Source: an uncultured Clostridia bacterium (GTDB lineage Bacteria; Bacillota; Clostridia; Oscillospirales; CAG-272). From it: a stretch of 56,831 nucleotides of DNA. A program made the translations under genes and the position numbers. The notes under the pieces were generated by a model. It searched no databases. It was given only the letters and a program-made list of their open reading frames with translations, and was not told the DNA's origin. Shown here in pieces: positions 17,604-26,927 of this stretch. The first letter of the stretch is position 1. Every line of letters starts with the position of its first letter. The DNA is taken from NCBI GenBank assembly GCA_944393415.1, contig CALYAD010000027.1, forward strand, positions 1 through 56,831, in the 5' to 3' direction.

Positions 17604-18875
17604 ATGCTTACAGCTATAGTCGGAATCAACTGGGGAGATGAAGGTAAGGGAAGAATGGTTGATCTGCTGTCTTCCGATTATGATATCGTTATACGTTATC
17701 AGGGAGGAAATAACGCGGGTCACACCGTAGTAAATGAAAAAGGAAAATTCATACTAAATCTGTTGCCGTCAGGTATTCTGCGTGAAACTACGGTAAATGT
17801 CATGGGCAACGGAATGGTCATAGATATAGAGCACCTGACAAAGGAAGTCAGGTCACTAACGGAAAAAGGGATAAAAATATCTCCGGCAAATCTGAAAATC
17901 AGCGACAAGGCAATAATCTGCATGCCTTACCATAAGCTTCTCGACTGTCTTGAAGAGGACAGACTCGGAGACGCGAAATACGGCTCCACAAGACGCGGTA
18001 TAGCGCCGGTCTACTCTGATAAGTACATGAAAAAGGGTATACGCATGGGCGATTTGTTAATGCCTGATACTCTCGAAACCAAGGTAAGAAATATTCTTGA
18101 GTGGAAAAATCTTACTATAAGCAACGGTTACGGACACGATCCCATAAAGACCGAAGATATGATGGAGTGGCTGACGCAGTACGGGGAATGGCTCAGGCCG
18201 TATATATGCGATGTCGGAGAATATCTGTACGACGCAAACCAAAAAGGTAAGAAGATAATGTTCGAAGCACAGCTCGGAGCGCTCAGAGATATAGATTTCG
18301 GTATATATCCTTACACGTCTTCCTCTTCCGTAATCGCCGCGTACGCTCCCATCGGAGCCGGCGTCCCCGGTCTGAGGCTGGATTCCTCAATAGGTATAAT
18401 CAAGGCTTATTCAAGCTGCGTGGGCGAGGGTCCGTTTACCTGCGAGCTGTTCGGAGAAAAGGGCGATGAACTGCGCGAGGCAGGCGGTGAATACGGAGCC
18501 GCTACCGGCAGACCGAGACGCGTGGGGGGCTTTGACGTTGTGGCGTCCCGCTACGGAGTCAGAGTACAGGGGACGACAGAGCTTGCGCTTACAAAGCTTG
18601 ACGTGCTCTCATATCTGAAAAAGATACCCGTATGCGTAGCATATGAAATAGACGGTGAGACTACGACCGTTTTTCCGACTGGAGACAGGCTTATGAGAGC
18701 AAAGCCGGTATATACTGAAATGGACGGCTGGATGTGCGATATATCCGGGTGCAGAAGTTTTTCGGAGCTTCCGGAAAAGGCACAGGAATATATCAAGTAC
18801 ATAGAAAAAGAAATGAAATGTCCGATAAGATATATATCCGTGGGAGCGGAACGTGAAGCCTATATAAAAATGTAA
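17604..18875 (+). CDS. purA: Adenylosuccinate synthetase
   Basis: Converts IMP and aspartate to adenylosuccinate using GTP. The 423-residue protein has the P-loop-like WGDEGKGRMVD, NNAGHTV, GSTRRGIAP and EAQLGALRDID, all in family order. ATG 17604 follows CAGGGGG; an earlier in-frame start at 17544 has no site. It is preceded by its own promoter and a structured leader. Confidence 0.96.
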   Translation: MLTAIVGINWGDEGKGRMVDLLSSDYDIVIRYQGGNNAGHTVVNEKGKFILNLLPSGILRETTVNVMGNGMVIDIEHLTKEVRSLTEKGIKISPANLKISDKAIICMPYHKLLDCLEEDRLGDAKYGSTRRGIAPVYSDKYMKKGIRMGDLLMPDTLETKVRNILEWKNLTISNGYGHDPIKTEDMMEWLTQYGEWLRPYICDVGEYLYDANQKGKKIMFEAQLGALRDIDFGIYPYTSSSSVIAAYAPIGAGVPGLRLDSSIGIIKAYSSCVGEGPFTCELFGEKGDELREAGGEYGAATGRPRRVGGFDVVASRYGVRVQGTTELALTKLDVLSYLKKIPVCVAYEIDGETTTVFPTGDRLMRAKPVYTEMDGWMCDISGCRSFSELPEKAQEYIKYIEKEMKCPIRYISVGAEREAYIKM

Positions 18876-18944
18876 AAGGCATTATCCGCTTAAGCAGCAA
18901 CTCACACAAGCGCCATGAAAAAAGAAAGGAGCGGTTGATTAAAT

Positions 18945-19484
18945 ATGCAGCATAAATGTAAGGTAACCGTAATACGCAAGGAGCTATTTGAGGATCTGCA
19001 AAAGGAGCATCTCGCGGATCCGAAATCCGGAGTGTGTCCCTTTTACGAGGTGGGGCAGGAATTCACTTTTGAACGATACGGCGGCAAGGATGATTTCTGG
19101 CGCGAGGGTAACGGCGCACATTGCGCGGAAGCCTGGGACTGTATAAGCCGTTACATATATACGGCGCTGCAGGGAGGAGCTATAATGCGCGGCTGGACCA
19201 ACGACGAACGAAAGATGATAGCTTGCTGTAACGACGGAACACGTCCGGTCATCTTCAAGATCGAGCGTCAGGACTATAAGGTCCTGTACATTGACGGGAT
19301 AAGCTGCAGTAAATGTGAGCAAAGGATAGCGGATAGGCTTATGCGGCTTGAAAACGTTACACAGGTGGTATTCGATCAGGAGAGAAAATTCGCCGAGGTT
19401 TTTGTCGATAACGACGTTCCGGATACGGCTTTGAAGGAAGCGGTAGCGTCCTGCGGTGCGTACGCCGTTACAAAAATCGATTGA
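18945..19484 (+). CDS. TIGR04076-like domain fused to an HMA-like domain
   Basis: The first 105 residues look like the TIGR04076 family (CKVTVIRKELFEDLQ, GVCPFYEVGQEF, conserved Cys and Trp). From about residue 112 the protein has a heavy-metal-associated fold: LYIDGISCSKCEQRIADRL, with CxxC near residues 121-124, then the VxFDQERKFAEVFVD strand and ASCGAYAV. HMA domains carry copper or related metals; here it may equally be a redox or binding module. AAAGGAG precedes the start. It lies between purA and a GMP synthetase-like gene. Confidence 0.65.
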   Translation: MQHKCKVTVIRKELFEDLQKEHLADPKSGVCPFYEVGQEFTFERYGGKDDFWREGNGAHCAEAWDCISRYIYTALQGGAIMRGWTNDERKMIACCNDGTRPVIFKIERQDYKVLYIDGISCSKCEQRIADRLMRLENVTQVVFDQERKFAEVFVDNDVPDTALKEAVASCGAYAVTKID

Positions 19485-19646
19485 TCGGACCGTGAACAAT
19501 CCATCAGACACTACACACAAAAACCAAGCGAAATCATATCAGTTAACAATAGAGTCTGAGTCGTGAAAGTCAAATATATCTCAGCCGCGCTTTTAAAATT
19601 CATTCGAATAAAACGCCGCATCGGCATAGGAAAGGAAAAGAAAATC

Positions 19647-20627
19647 ATGGAAAACAATAAACGTCCCGAAAACATGGCAAGGATCAATACAAAGGAGCTT
19701 GCTCAAAAATTTATTGAGGAACAGATAAGCGAGATAAAGCAGCAGGTCGGCGATAAAAAGGTATTGCTCGCGCTTTCCGGAGGAGTTGACTCATCAGTGG
19801 TTGCCGCTCTTCTTATCAGGGCTATCGGAAAACAGCTGGTCTGTGTTCACGTAAATCACGGATTGCTTCGCAAGGGCGAACCGGAGCAGGTCATTGAGGT
19901 ATTCCGCAATCAAATGGACGCAAACCTTATATACGTGGATGCTTCGGAGCGTTTCTTAAATAAGCTGGCCGGAGTTGCCGAGCCGGAAAATAAACGCCGT
20001 ATTATCGGCGCGGAGTTTATCCGAGTGTTTGAGGAAGAGGCGCGTAAGCTGGAAGGAATAGAGTTTCTCGCGCAGGGAACGATATATCCCGATATACTCG
20101 AAAGCGGACCGGTAAAGGCTCATCATAATGTCGGCGGGCTGCCACAGGATCTTAGATTTTCGCTTGTTGAGCCGCTGAAGTTTTTATTCAAGGACGAGGT
20201 GCGGGTGGTCGGCAGCGCTTTGGGACTTCCGGACAGTATGGTTTACCGTCAGCCGTTTCCGGGCCCCGGACTCGGGGTCAGATGTCTCGGCGCCATCACA
20301 CGCGACAGATTGGAAGCGGTACGTGAGTCGGATGCGATACTCAGGGAGGAATTCGCAAGAAACGGTCTTGAAGGGAAGGTATGGCAGTACTTTACCGTGA
20401 TTCCGGATTTCAAGTCAGTCGGTGTGTCAAACGGTGAGCGTACATATGCTTACCCGGTAATAATCCGTGCGGTAAACACGGTGGACGCGATGACCGCGAC
20501 GGTAGAGGACGTTCCTTTCCCGCTGCTGCAGCATATTACCTCGCGTATTACAACCGAGGTTGCCGGAGTGAACCGTGTGCTTTTCGATTTGACCCCGAAA
20601 CCGAAAGCGACAATAGAGTGGGAATGA
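19647..20627 (+). CDS. guaA: GMP synthetase ATP-pyrophosphatase and dimer domains, without glutaminase
   Basis: Aminates XMP to GMP. The 326-residue protein has the PP-loop [11 protein letters not shown] near residue 50, the lid motif [17 protein letters not shown], and the C-terminal dimerisation domain with [12 protein letters not shown], ending KPKATIEWE. The usual N-terminal class I amidotransferase (about 190 residues) is absent and no such domain lies just upstream. It may therefore use free ammonia or a separate glutaminase as in archaea. The start at 19647 follows GGAAAGGAAA. Confidence 0.88.
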   Translation: MENNKRPENMARINTKELAQKFIEEQISEIKQQVGDKKVLLALSGGVDSSVVAALLIRAIGKQLVCVHVNHGLLRKGEPEQVIEVFRNQMDANLIYVDASERFLNKLAGVAEPENKRRIIGAEFIRVFEEEARKLEGIEFLAQGTIYPDILESGPVKAHHNVGGLPQDLRFSLVEPLKFLFKDEVRVVGSALGLPDSMVYRQPFPGPGLGVRCLGAITRDRLEAVRESDAILREEFARNGLEGKVWQYFTVIPDFKSVGVSNGERTYAYPVIIRAVNTVDAMTATVEDVPFPLLQHITSRITTEVAGVNRVLFDLTPKPKATIEWE

Positions 20628-20650
20628 TAAATACACGGAGATAGAATTTT

Positions 20651-21442
20651 ATGAACATAAAAGATGAAAAGATAGATAACGGAAAAGCATTTGACTGGGG
20701 AAGAACCTCAGAAATTTATGCAAAATATAGAGATATCTATCCACAGGTCTTTTATGATAAGATTGTAAACCGCAAACTATGTATTGAGGGACAAAATGTT
20801 CTTGATATAGGCACCGGAACAGGTGTGCTGCCGAGAAATATGTATCAATATGGTGCAAAGTGGACGGGAACGGATATCTCAGAGGAGCAGATAAGACAGG
20901 CAAAATACCTTTCAAAAAATATGAACATTGAATATTATGTTTCTGCTACGGAGGATCTTAAATTTCCTGATAATTCATTTGATGTCATTACGGCTTGTCA
21001 GTGTTTTTGGTATTTTAAACATGAACAGATTATTCCCAATTTTCTGCAAATATTAAAGCCGGACGGATGTATTCTGATATTGTATATGGCGTGGTTGCCT
21101 TTTGAAGATAAGATTGCGGGGGCAAGTGAAAAACTTGTTTTAAAATATAGTCCTGAGTGGAGTGGCGCAGGAGAAAAATTGCACCAAATTCCCATACCTG
21201 ATAGTTACAAAAATTATTTTGAATGTGTTTATCACGAAGAGTATCCGCTGAAGGTTCATTTTACAAGAGAAACCTGGAATGGAAGAATGAAAGCCTGTCG
21301 CGGCATAGGCGCATCGCTAACTGAAGAAGAAATATCATCGTGGGAACATGAACATTTAAAACTTCTTGAAAACATTGCGCCAAATGAATTTGATATTTCA
21401 CATTATGTAGCTATGACAGAGTTAAAAATCAAAAGAAGCTGA
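20651..21442 (+). CDS. Class I SAM-dependent methyltransferase
   Basis: A 263-residue protein with motif I VLDIGTGTGVLPR near residues 52-64, motif II with GTDISEEQI, and ATEDLKFPDNSFDVITA typical of the UbiE/Methyltransf_11 type. Substrate unknown. It begins a run of AT-rich, singly placed genes (to 22796) that differ in composition from purA and guaA and were probably acquired. GGAGAT precedes the start. Confidence 0.8.
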   Translation: MNIKDEKIDNGKAFDWGRTSEIYAKYRDIYPQVFYDKIVNRKLCIEGQNVLDIGTGTGVLPRNMYQYGAKWTGTDISEEQIRQAKYLSKNMNIEYYVSATEDLKFPDNSFDVITACQCFWYFKHEQIIPNFLQILKPDGCILILYMAWLPFEDKIAGASEKLVLKYSPEWSGAGEKLHQIPIPDSYKNYFECVYHEEYPLKVHFTRETWNGRMKACRGIGASLTEEEISSWEHEHLKLLENIAPNEFDISHYVAMTELKIKRS

Positions 21443-21461
21443 ACATGAAGGGTGGACAGCA

Positions 21462-22061
21462 ATGTTTCCAAGCAAAGAAAAAGCAATATATGAATTAGAA
21501 ATGGCAGTACAAATGAACCCAGGTCCTTGGAAAAACCATTCCTGCAATGTCGCCAGAGCAGCCGAAATTATTGCAACACATTGTAAATGCTTAGATAGGG
21601 AAAAGGCATTTATTTGCGGATTATTACATGATATTGGACGAAGAACGGGGATTGCTGCTGTAAGACATATTATTGATGGATACGATTATGCCATTTCACA
21701 AGGTTGGGATGAAGTGGCAAGGGTGTGTTTAACCCACTCATTTCCTGTAAAGGATATAGAGGCTGACATTGGGAAAAAGGATATTACCAAAGAGCAGTAT
21801 GATTTTATCAAAAATTACTTAAATAGTCTCGAATATGATGATTATGACAAACTGATTATTTTATGTGATGCACTTGCTGATGCGAATGGTTTCTGCATAT
21901 TGGAAAAAAGGTTTATTGATACCACAAGAAGATATGGAATATATTCGTTTTCTGTTGATCGGTGGAACAAGACTTACGAGTATAAAGAGTATTTTGAAAA
22001 GATGATAGATAAACCTATATACACATTATTACCGGGTATCGAAAAATGTATATATTATTAA
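21462..22061 (+). CDS. HD-domain phosphohydrolase
   Basis: A 199-residue protein with NHSCNVARAAEIIATHC, GLLHDIGRRTG (the HD pair near residue 51) and a later LCDALADANG, matching HD-superfamily metal-dependent phosphohydrolases. The substrate, possibly a nucleotide, is unknown. It closely follows the methyltransferase gene and may be co-transcribed. Confidence 0.75.
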   Translation: MFPSKEKAIYELEMAVQMNPGPWKNHSCNVARAAEIIATHCKCLDREKAFICGLLHDIGRRTGIAAVRHIIDGYDYAISQGWDEVARVCLTHSFPVKDIEADIGKKDITKEQYDFIKNYLNSLEYDDYDKLIILCDALADANGFCILEKRFIDTTRRYGIYSFSVDRWNKTYEYKEYFEKMIDKPIYTLLPGIEKCIYY

Positions 22062-22238
22062 TTTCCGGTAGGACAGCGGTAAGTAAGTTTCGATAACAAA
22101 CTGATAATCAAATAATCAAAAGCGCCACGAATACGACAGAGAATAATTTCTAAACAAGATTGATCAGGCTTTCTCGAGTGGGAATGATGTAGTATAATGA
22201 TATAGGTGTTAGACAAATCGAATTTTTGAGGTGGGATC

Positions 22239-22796
22239 ATGACTATCTATCTTGTCAGACATGGAAAAGATGATGAAACCATTAGAGGCGGGTGGAGTAA
22301 TCACGGACTGATGCCTATCGGTGTTGAACAAGTCAATAAATTGGCTAAAGAAATGGTCGCTGAAAATATGAATATTGATTATATATATTCCAGTGATTTG
22401 CGAAGAACGACAGAAACATCTGAAATACTCTCAAAGTATCTGAATTGTTCGATTGAATATAACGCTGGTTTGCGCGAAGCGAATAATGGAGATTTGGCAG
22501 GAATGAAACACGAGTCAGCAAACGAAAAGTATCCCGGTTTATATTGGTCATCGCTTGCTTATGATGAGTGTTACCCTAATGGAGAAAGCCCCAAAATGTT
22601 TTATGATCGTGTTAAGACAGCATGGTTGGAATTAAAAAACAGAATACTGAAACAACCATTGAAAAGCTCAATGATTGTAACACATCAGGGCGTAATAGAA
22701 GTTATTTTATGTGTTGAGAACAATATCCCTTTTTCAAACAAAGCAAAACATTTTTCAGTGCAGAATGCGCAGTTAATACCGCTTGAGGTCAAGTAA
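22239..22796 (+). CDS. Histidine phosphatase family protein
   Basis: A 185-residue protein opening with IYLVRHGKDD (the RHG phosphohistidine motif), with SSDLRRTTETSEIL and a second catalytic histidine in VTHQGVIE near residue 147. This is the phosphoglycerate mutase/cobalamin phosphatase superfamily; substrate unknown. GAGGTGGG precedes the start. A TATAAT at 22193-22198 upstream may be its -10. Confidence 0.82.
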   Translation: MTIYLVRHGKDDETIRGGWSNHGLMPIGVEQVNKLAKEMVAENMNIDYIYSSDLRRTTETSEILSKYLNCSIEYNAGLREANNGDLAGMKHESANEKYPGLYWSSLAYDECYPNGESPKMFYDRVKTAWLELKNRILKQPLKSSMIVTHQGVIEVILCVENNIPFSNKAKHFSVQNAQLIPLEVK

Positions 22797-22858
22797 ATTA
22801 TAACCTCTTAACAGAGATTATAATGCATTTCAAATGGTAAAACGAAAGGAGCCATATA

Positions 22859-24001
22859 ATGAAATACAGAATCCTTGGGAAAACGGGATTGTCAGTCAGC
22901 GAAATTGGTCTGGGGGCTGAATGGTTGGAGCGCCATAATGCCCGGGAAGTAAAGGCTATTATTGATCACTGCGAGGCAGCTGGTATAAACATTTTAGATT
23001 GCTGGATGTCAGAACCGAATGTGCGTTCGAATATCGGTGCAGCCATTTCTGGAAAACGGGAGCGGTGGATTATTCAGGGGCATATTGGCTCTACTTGGCA
23101 GAATGGACAGTATGTGCGTACCCGCCAGATGGACAAGGTTCGAGAAGCATTTCAAGATTTGTTGAACCGGTTAGACACGGATTATATCGACCTGGGAATG
23201 ATTCATTTTGTCGATGAGATTCAGGAATTTCATCGGATCATGGATGGAGAATTTCTGGAATATGTCTGTCAATTAAAAAAGGACGGCGTGATTCGTCATA
23301 TTGGCATGAGCACACACAATCCTCAGGTGGCTAAGCTGGCCGCTCAAAGCGGTATCGTAGAGATGATTTTATTTAGTGTCAATCCTGCCTTTGATCTGCT
23401 TCCTGCCAGTGAAAATATGGCGGATTACTTTAGAGATCAGTATGATGAATCCCTTCGGGGCATAAACCCGGAGCGTGAGGAACTTTATAAAATCTGTGAA
23501 CAGAATCAGGTGGGAATTACGGTTATGAAGGGCTATGCCGGCGGTCGTTTGTTCTCCGCTCAAACCTCGCCCTTTGATGTGGCCCTGACGCCGGTTCAGT
23601 GCATCCATTATGCTCTGACTCGTCCCGCAGTTGCCAGCATTATGGCGGGATATGACAGCATTGACCATGTTGATGCGGCTGTGGCCTATGAAACGGCTAC
23701 AGATGAGGAAAAGGACTATGCCAGCGTTCTTGCGAAAGCGCCGCTCCATGCCTATTATGGTCAGTGTACTTACTGTGGCCATTGTGCCCCTTGTCCGGCA
23801 GGCATTGACATTGCCATGGTAAATAAACTTTATGACCTAGCTGTAATGCAGGATGAGATTCCGGGAACATTGAGGGCTCATTATGACCAGCTTTCCGCCA
23901 ATGCGAAAGACTGTATCGGCTGCAAAGGCTGTGAAACCCGATGTCCCTTCGGTGTTGCCGTGGCAAGCCGCATGGGAAAAACGGCAAAGCTGTTTGCATA
24001 A
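22859..24001 (+). CDS. Aldo/keto reductase with C-terminal 4Fe-4S domain
   Basis: A 380-residue protein: N-terminal AKR barrel (YRILGKTGLSVSEIGLG, the LDTDYIDLGMIHFVD segment) and a C-terminal ferredoxin-like domain with cysteine groups CTYCGHCAPCP (about residues 302-312) and CIGCKGCETRCP (about 352-363). This is the common YeaE/ferredoxin-linked AKR of anaerobes. The normal AKR tyrosine (DCWM where D-Y is usual near residue 47-50) is not evident, so catalysis may differ. AAAGGAG precedes the start. Confidence 0.85.
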   Translation: MKYRILGKTGLSVSEIGLGAEWLERHNAREVKAIIDHCEAAGINILDCWMSEPNVRSNIGAAISGKRERWIIQGHIGSTWQNGQYVRTRQMDKVREAFQDLLNRLDTDYIDLGMIHFVDEIQEFHRIMDGEFLEYVCQLKKDGVIRHIGMSTHNPQVAKLAAQSGIVEMILFSVNPAFDLLPASENMADYFRDQYDESLRGINPEREELYKICEQNQVGITVMKGYAGGRLFSAQTSPFDVALTPVQCIHYALTRPAVASIMAGYDSIDHVDAAVAYETATDEEKDYASVLAKAPLHAYYGQCTYCGHCAPCPAGIDIAMVNKLYDLAVMQDEIPGTLRAHYDQLSANAKDCIGCKGCETRCPFGVAVASRMGKTAKLFA

Positions 24002-24059
24002 GGTTTTACAGATATAGCACAACAGGTCAGGTGTTTGAATTGTTTCAATACAGTCTAAG

Positions 24060-24172
24060 GGCGCTTGCCCGCCTCCTTTGATTTTGGGCGGGGGTGCGGT
24101 GGTCGAAATCAGTCTCAATTTGAGACCGATTTCGACGCAAACTCCCCTCAAAATGAGGGGAGTTTTTTGGGG
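24060..24172. repeat. Three stacked palindromes ending in a terminator
   Basis: CCCGCC (24068-24073) pairs with GGCGGG (24087-24092). GTCGAAATC/GATTTCGAC (24102-24110 with 24128-24136) encloses GTCTCA/TGAGAC, making a long near-perfect hairpin. ACTCCCCTCA (24141-24150) pairs perfectly with TGAGGGGAGT (24154-24163) followed by six T, a good terminator for the aldo/keto reductase gene. The arrangement looks like a repetitive extragenic element. Confidence 0.7.
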
Positions 24173-24305
24173 CCGTATGTGGTATGAAAAGGTTGTTTTC
24201 CTCCTTTTCTGTGATACTATTTTGATACTAAGAAAACGAGGTGCCCCGAATAGCTGGTAGAACATTAACATAAAGAAAAGAGTTTTCGTAGTTGGGGACA
24301 GAAAA

Positions 24306-24821
24306 ATGCAAATCAAAACTGAGCGATTATTGCTAAGAGAACTTGTACGGGATGATTGGCGGTCTATGCAGAAGATTGCTTCCGATTTTGGAAAATCTAA
24401 ATATTCCATATACGATATACCAATGCCTGCCGGAGATGTTGAAATTGCCGCATTAACAAAGCAGTTTGCAGATACGGGGGCGTTCTATGCAGTTATGCTT
24501 CGTGACGTTATGATCGGGTATATCTGCTTTCACGAAGATAATGGAAATTATGATTTAGGCTTTTGTTTTCATTCTGACTATCAGGGGAAAGGATATGCAT
24601 TTGAGAGCTGTGCCGCAATTATGGAGTATATAGCTAAAGAGCGAAAAGTAAAGAGCTTTACCGCGGGAACCGCTCTGGCAAACAAGCCTTCCCGTAAACT
24701 TCTTGAAAGACTCGGATTTACCCTCAAAGAAACCGATTGCCTTTCTTTCCGGAAAGACATGGAGGGCAATGATATTACCTTTGAAGGTGGGATTTTTATC
24801 AAATCGGGTAATGCAAGATGA
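24306..24821 (+). CDS. GNAT N-acetyltransferase, RimJ/RimL type
   Basis: A 171-residue acetyltransferase: MQIKTERLLLRELVRDDW at the start, DLGFCFHSDYQGKGYAFES for the acetyl-CoA loop, and NKPSRKLLERLGF for the C-terminal helix and strand. Substrate unknown. The last bases (IFIKSGNAR and the stop) reappear almost unchanged at 26990-27026, so this gene and a lost paralogue shared their ends. ATGACTG overlaps the stop here too, but that second frame closes after 14 codons. Confidence 0.8.
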   Translation: MQIKTERLLLRELVRDDWRSMQKIASDFGKSKYSIYDIPMPAGDVEIAALTKQFADTGAFYAVMLRDVMIGYICFHEDNGNYDLGFCFHSDYQGKGYAFESCAAIMEYIAKERKVKSFTAGTALANKPSRKLLERLGFTLKETDCLSFRKDMEGNDITFEGGIFIKSGNAR

Positions 24822-24874
24822 CTGGAAATAAAGTGAATGGAAATAGCCGATTGGCTATTTGATAGCAAAAGGCA

Positions 24875-24968
24875 AAACACGAAAATTTTTTATATCTATT
24901 AAAAACCGATAAAAACGGTTAAAAACCGATAAAAACGGTTTTTTTAGCTGCCGGAAAGGTGGGTTATC
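24875..24968 (+). repeat. Degraded HRE copy 8 (upstream of 25025)
   Basis: Contains GCAAAACACGAAAATTTTT, then two tandem AAAAACCG/CGGTT hairpins (24901-24945), then GCTGCC without a matching GGCAGC. The ATG at 24969 that would follow the module opens only a ten-codon frame; the real gene at 25025 has its own AGGAGG. This copy therefore seems to have lost its ribosome-site role. Confidence 0.7.
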
Positions 24969-25024
24969 ATGGGAATTTGCAGTAAACTCTTGTATCAATA
25001 ACAAAATACAGGAGGATTTTATAA

Positions 25025-26851
25025 ATGGAGAAAATTTTACTTGATACCGATATCGGCGGCGATATCGACGATGCGATCTGCCTTGCATATCTGCTGAAAG
25101 AACCGCGGTGTGAATTGCTCGGCATTACCACTGTTTGCGGAGAGCCTGAAAAACGTGCGGCGGTTGCGGACGCTATTTGCAAAGCCGCAGGCGCAAATGT
25201 TCCGATTGTGGCGGGAATGGACAGCACCTTGCAGCCTATTCCGCTATACCCGACCCCTGACGGCGCTTGTGCATTAAAAAATTGGCGGCACGATACGTTT
25301 GAGAAAGCAGACGCGCCGGAGTTTTTGTATAAAATAATCAAAGAAAACCCGCACGAGATCGTGCTGATCGGTATCGGTAATATGACAAATATTGCCACGC
25401 TGTTCCGCACTTATCCCGACGCCCCTGATTTACTGAAGGGGCTTTATATAATGAACGGTTATTTTGGTGTGGAGCAGCTGCCTGATCCTTATTATAACTG
25501 GAACTCTTGGGCTGATCCGTTGGCTTCTGAAATTGTGTTTTCCTCTCGAATTGGAACTTATAGAGCCGTTCCGCTTGAAGTAACCGATATGCTTACGATT
25601 GAAGCGGAAGAGGCGAGCACGCTTTTACGGGCAGACAGCGATTTGATGAAAGCTGTATTTGATTTCGGAGACGCGTGGCTGAAAAGCGCGGGGAAATTGA
25701 CCTTACACGACCCTTTGGCCGCGGTAAGCGTTTTTTATCCGGATATCTGCGGTTATGAAAAAGGTTTTGTGAAGGTAGAAACCGTGCAAAAAAGCAACAT
25801 GGGCGATACCTCCTTTACCTCAGCCGCAGACGGGAATGTGGAGATTGCAAGAACCGTAGACAAAGAGCGTTTTTATCGTATTTTAAGTACCACTTTAAAT
25901 GCTGGTATTTTTACTCCAAATCGACACTATATACCGCCGTTGGTGGTTAATCGGGCAAGATCGGTCGGTGTGGTCGGAGAAGCGTGGCTTAACACTCTTG
26001 ATAATATGATTGCCGATTTGGAAAGGCAATGGGATATTTCCGTCGGCTGCTCATTAACAGGAGGAACGCATGCTTTTGTAGCTAACGCAGACGGGAAAAA
26101 CGGCGGACGTTATGTTCTGAAAATAGATATGCCTGAAAATCTTGGCGGCGAGTTTTCAAACAGTATAACCGCTTTGAACGCAGTAAACGGAAAAGGATAT
26201 GTAAGGCTGATTGCTTATGATATTGAGAAAAAAGCCTGTTTGCTGGAACGTCTGGGGAAGCCCATAAGCACACTTTCTTATTCCGTTAAGGATCAGCTTC
26301 GCTTAATCTGTTCCGTATTACAAAAAACGTGGGAGGTTCCTGCGGAAAATTTGGGACTGCCCACCGGTGCTGATAGTATTGCTTGGTTTCGGGAGTTTAT
26401 AGGAGATACCTGGGAAAAAACAGGCAGACCATGCTCACGGCAGGTGATTTCTCAAGCATTCTCTTTTTTGAAATCAAGAGAAAAAGCAATGGACCCGTCA
26501 GAATTTGTTATGATTCACGGTGATGCTCACGGAAATAACACACTGCAGGACCTGTACAAAGAAGACGTGTTTAAGCTTATCGATCCTGACGGCATTTTTT
26601 ATGAAAAAGCGTATGACTTAGGCGTTCTTATGCGGGAATGGCCTGAGGAATATGAGCGGGACCCATTACATAAAGGCTTGGAACGCTGTGAATATTTACA
26701 TGAATTAACCGGTGTTCCGTCACAGGCTATTTGGGAATGGGGATTTTTGCAGACAGTCTCTACCGCTTTCGTATTTCTGAGAATCGGGCGGCAGGAGCAA
26801 GGGCGCGCCATGCTGAACGTGGCTGAAAGCTGGATTATATCGAGGCTTTGA
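25025..26851 (+). CDS. Nucleoside hydrolase fused to an APH-type kinase
   Basis: A 608-residue protein. Residues 1-300 form an inosine-uridine nucleoside hydrolase: LLDTDIGGDIDDAICLAYL with the calcium-binding aspartates, IGNMTNIATL, and a late HDPLAAV. Residues about 315-608 resemble the APH(6)/hydroxyurea kinase branch of aminoglycoside phosphotransferases: VGEAWL, GGTHAFVA, the catalytic VMIHGDAHGNNTLQ near residue 500, and KLIDPDG as metal-binding motif. A plausible joint role is hydrolysis of a nucleoside or nucleoside antibiotic and phosphorylation of a product, but this is inference. AGGAGG precedes the start. Confidence 0.85.
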   Translation: MEKILLDTDIGGDIDDAICLAYLLKEPRCELLGITTVCGEPEKRAAVADAICKAAGANVPIVAGMDSTLQPIPLYPTPDGACALKNWRHDTFEKADAPEFLYKIIKENPHEIVLIGIGNMTNIATLFRTYPDAPDLLKGLYIMNGYFGVEQLPDPYYNWNSWADPLASEIVFSSRIGTYRAVPLEVTDMLTIEAEEASTLLRADSDLMKAVFDFGDAWLKSAGKLTLHDPLAAVSVFYPDICGYEKGFVKVETVQKSNMGDTSFTSAADGNVEIARTVDKERFYRILSTTLNAGIFTPNRHYIPPLVVNRARSVGVVGEAWLNTLDNMIADLERQWDISVGCSLTGGTHAFVANADGKNGGRYVLKIDMPENLGGEFSNSITALNAVNGKGYVRLIAYDIEKKACLLERLGKPISTLSYSVKDQLRLICSVLQKTWEVPAENLGLPTGADSIAWFREFIGDTWEKTGRPCSRQVISQAFSFLKSREKAMDPSEFVMIHGDAHGNNTLQDLYKEDVFKLIDPDGIFYEKAYDLGVLMREWPEEYERDPLHKGLERCEYLHELTGVPSQAIWEWGFLQTVSTAFVFLRIGRQEQGRAMLNVAESWIISRL

Positions 26852-26927
26852 TTTTCATTTCGATATCGCATATAATAAAGCTTTTCTCGCGACAATACTA
26901 TATAATGTAAATAATTCCTAAACCTAA

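Noticed and set aside
24078..24260. Forward open frame of 60 codons
   Set aside because: It covers the palindromes and terminator between the aldo/keto reductase and the GNAT gene; no ribosome site.
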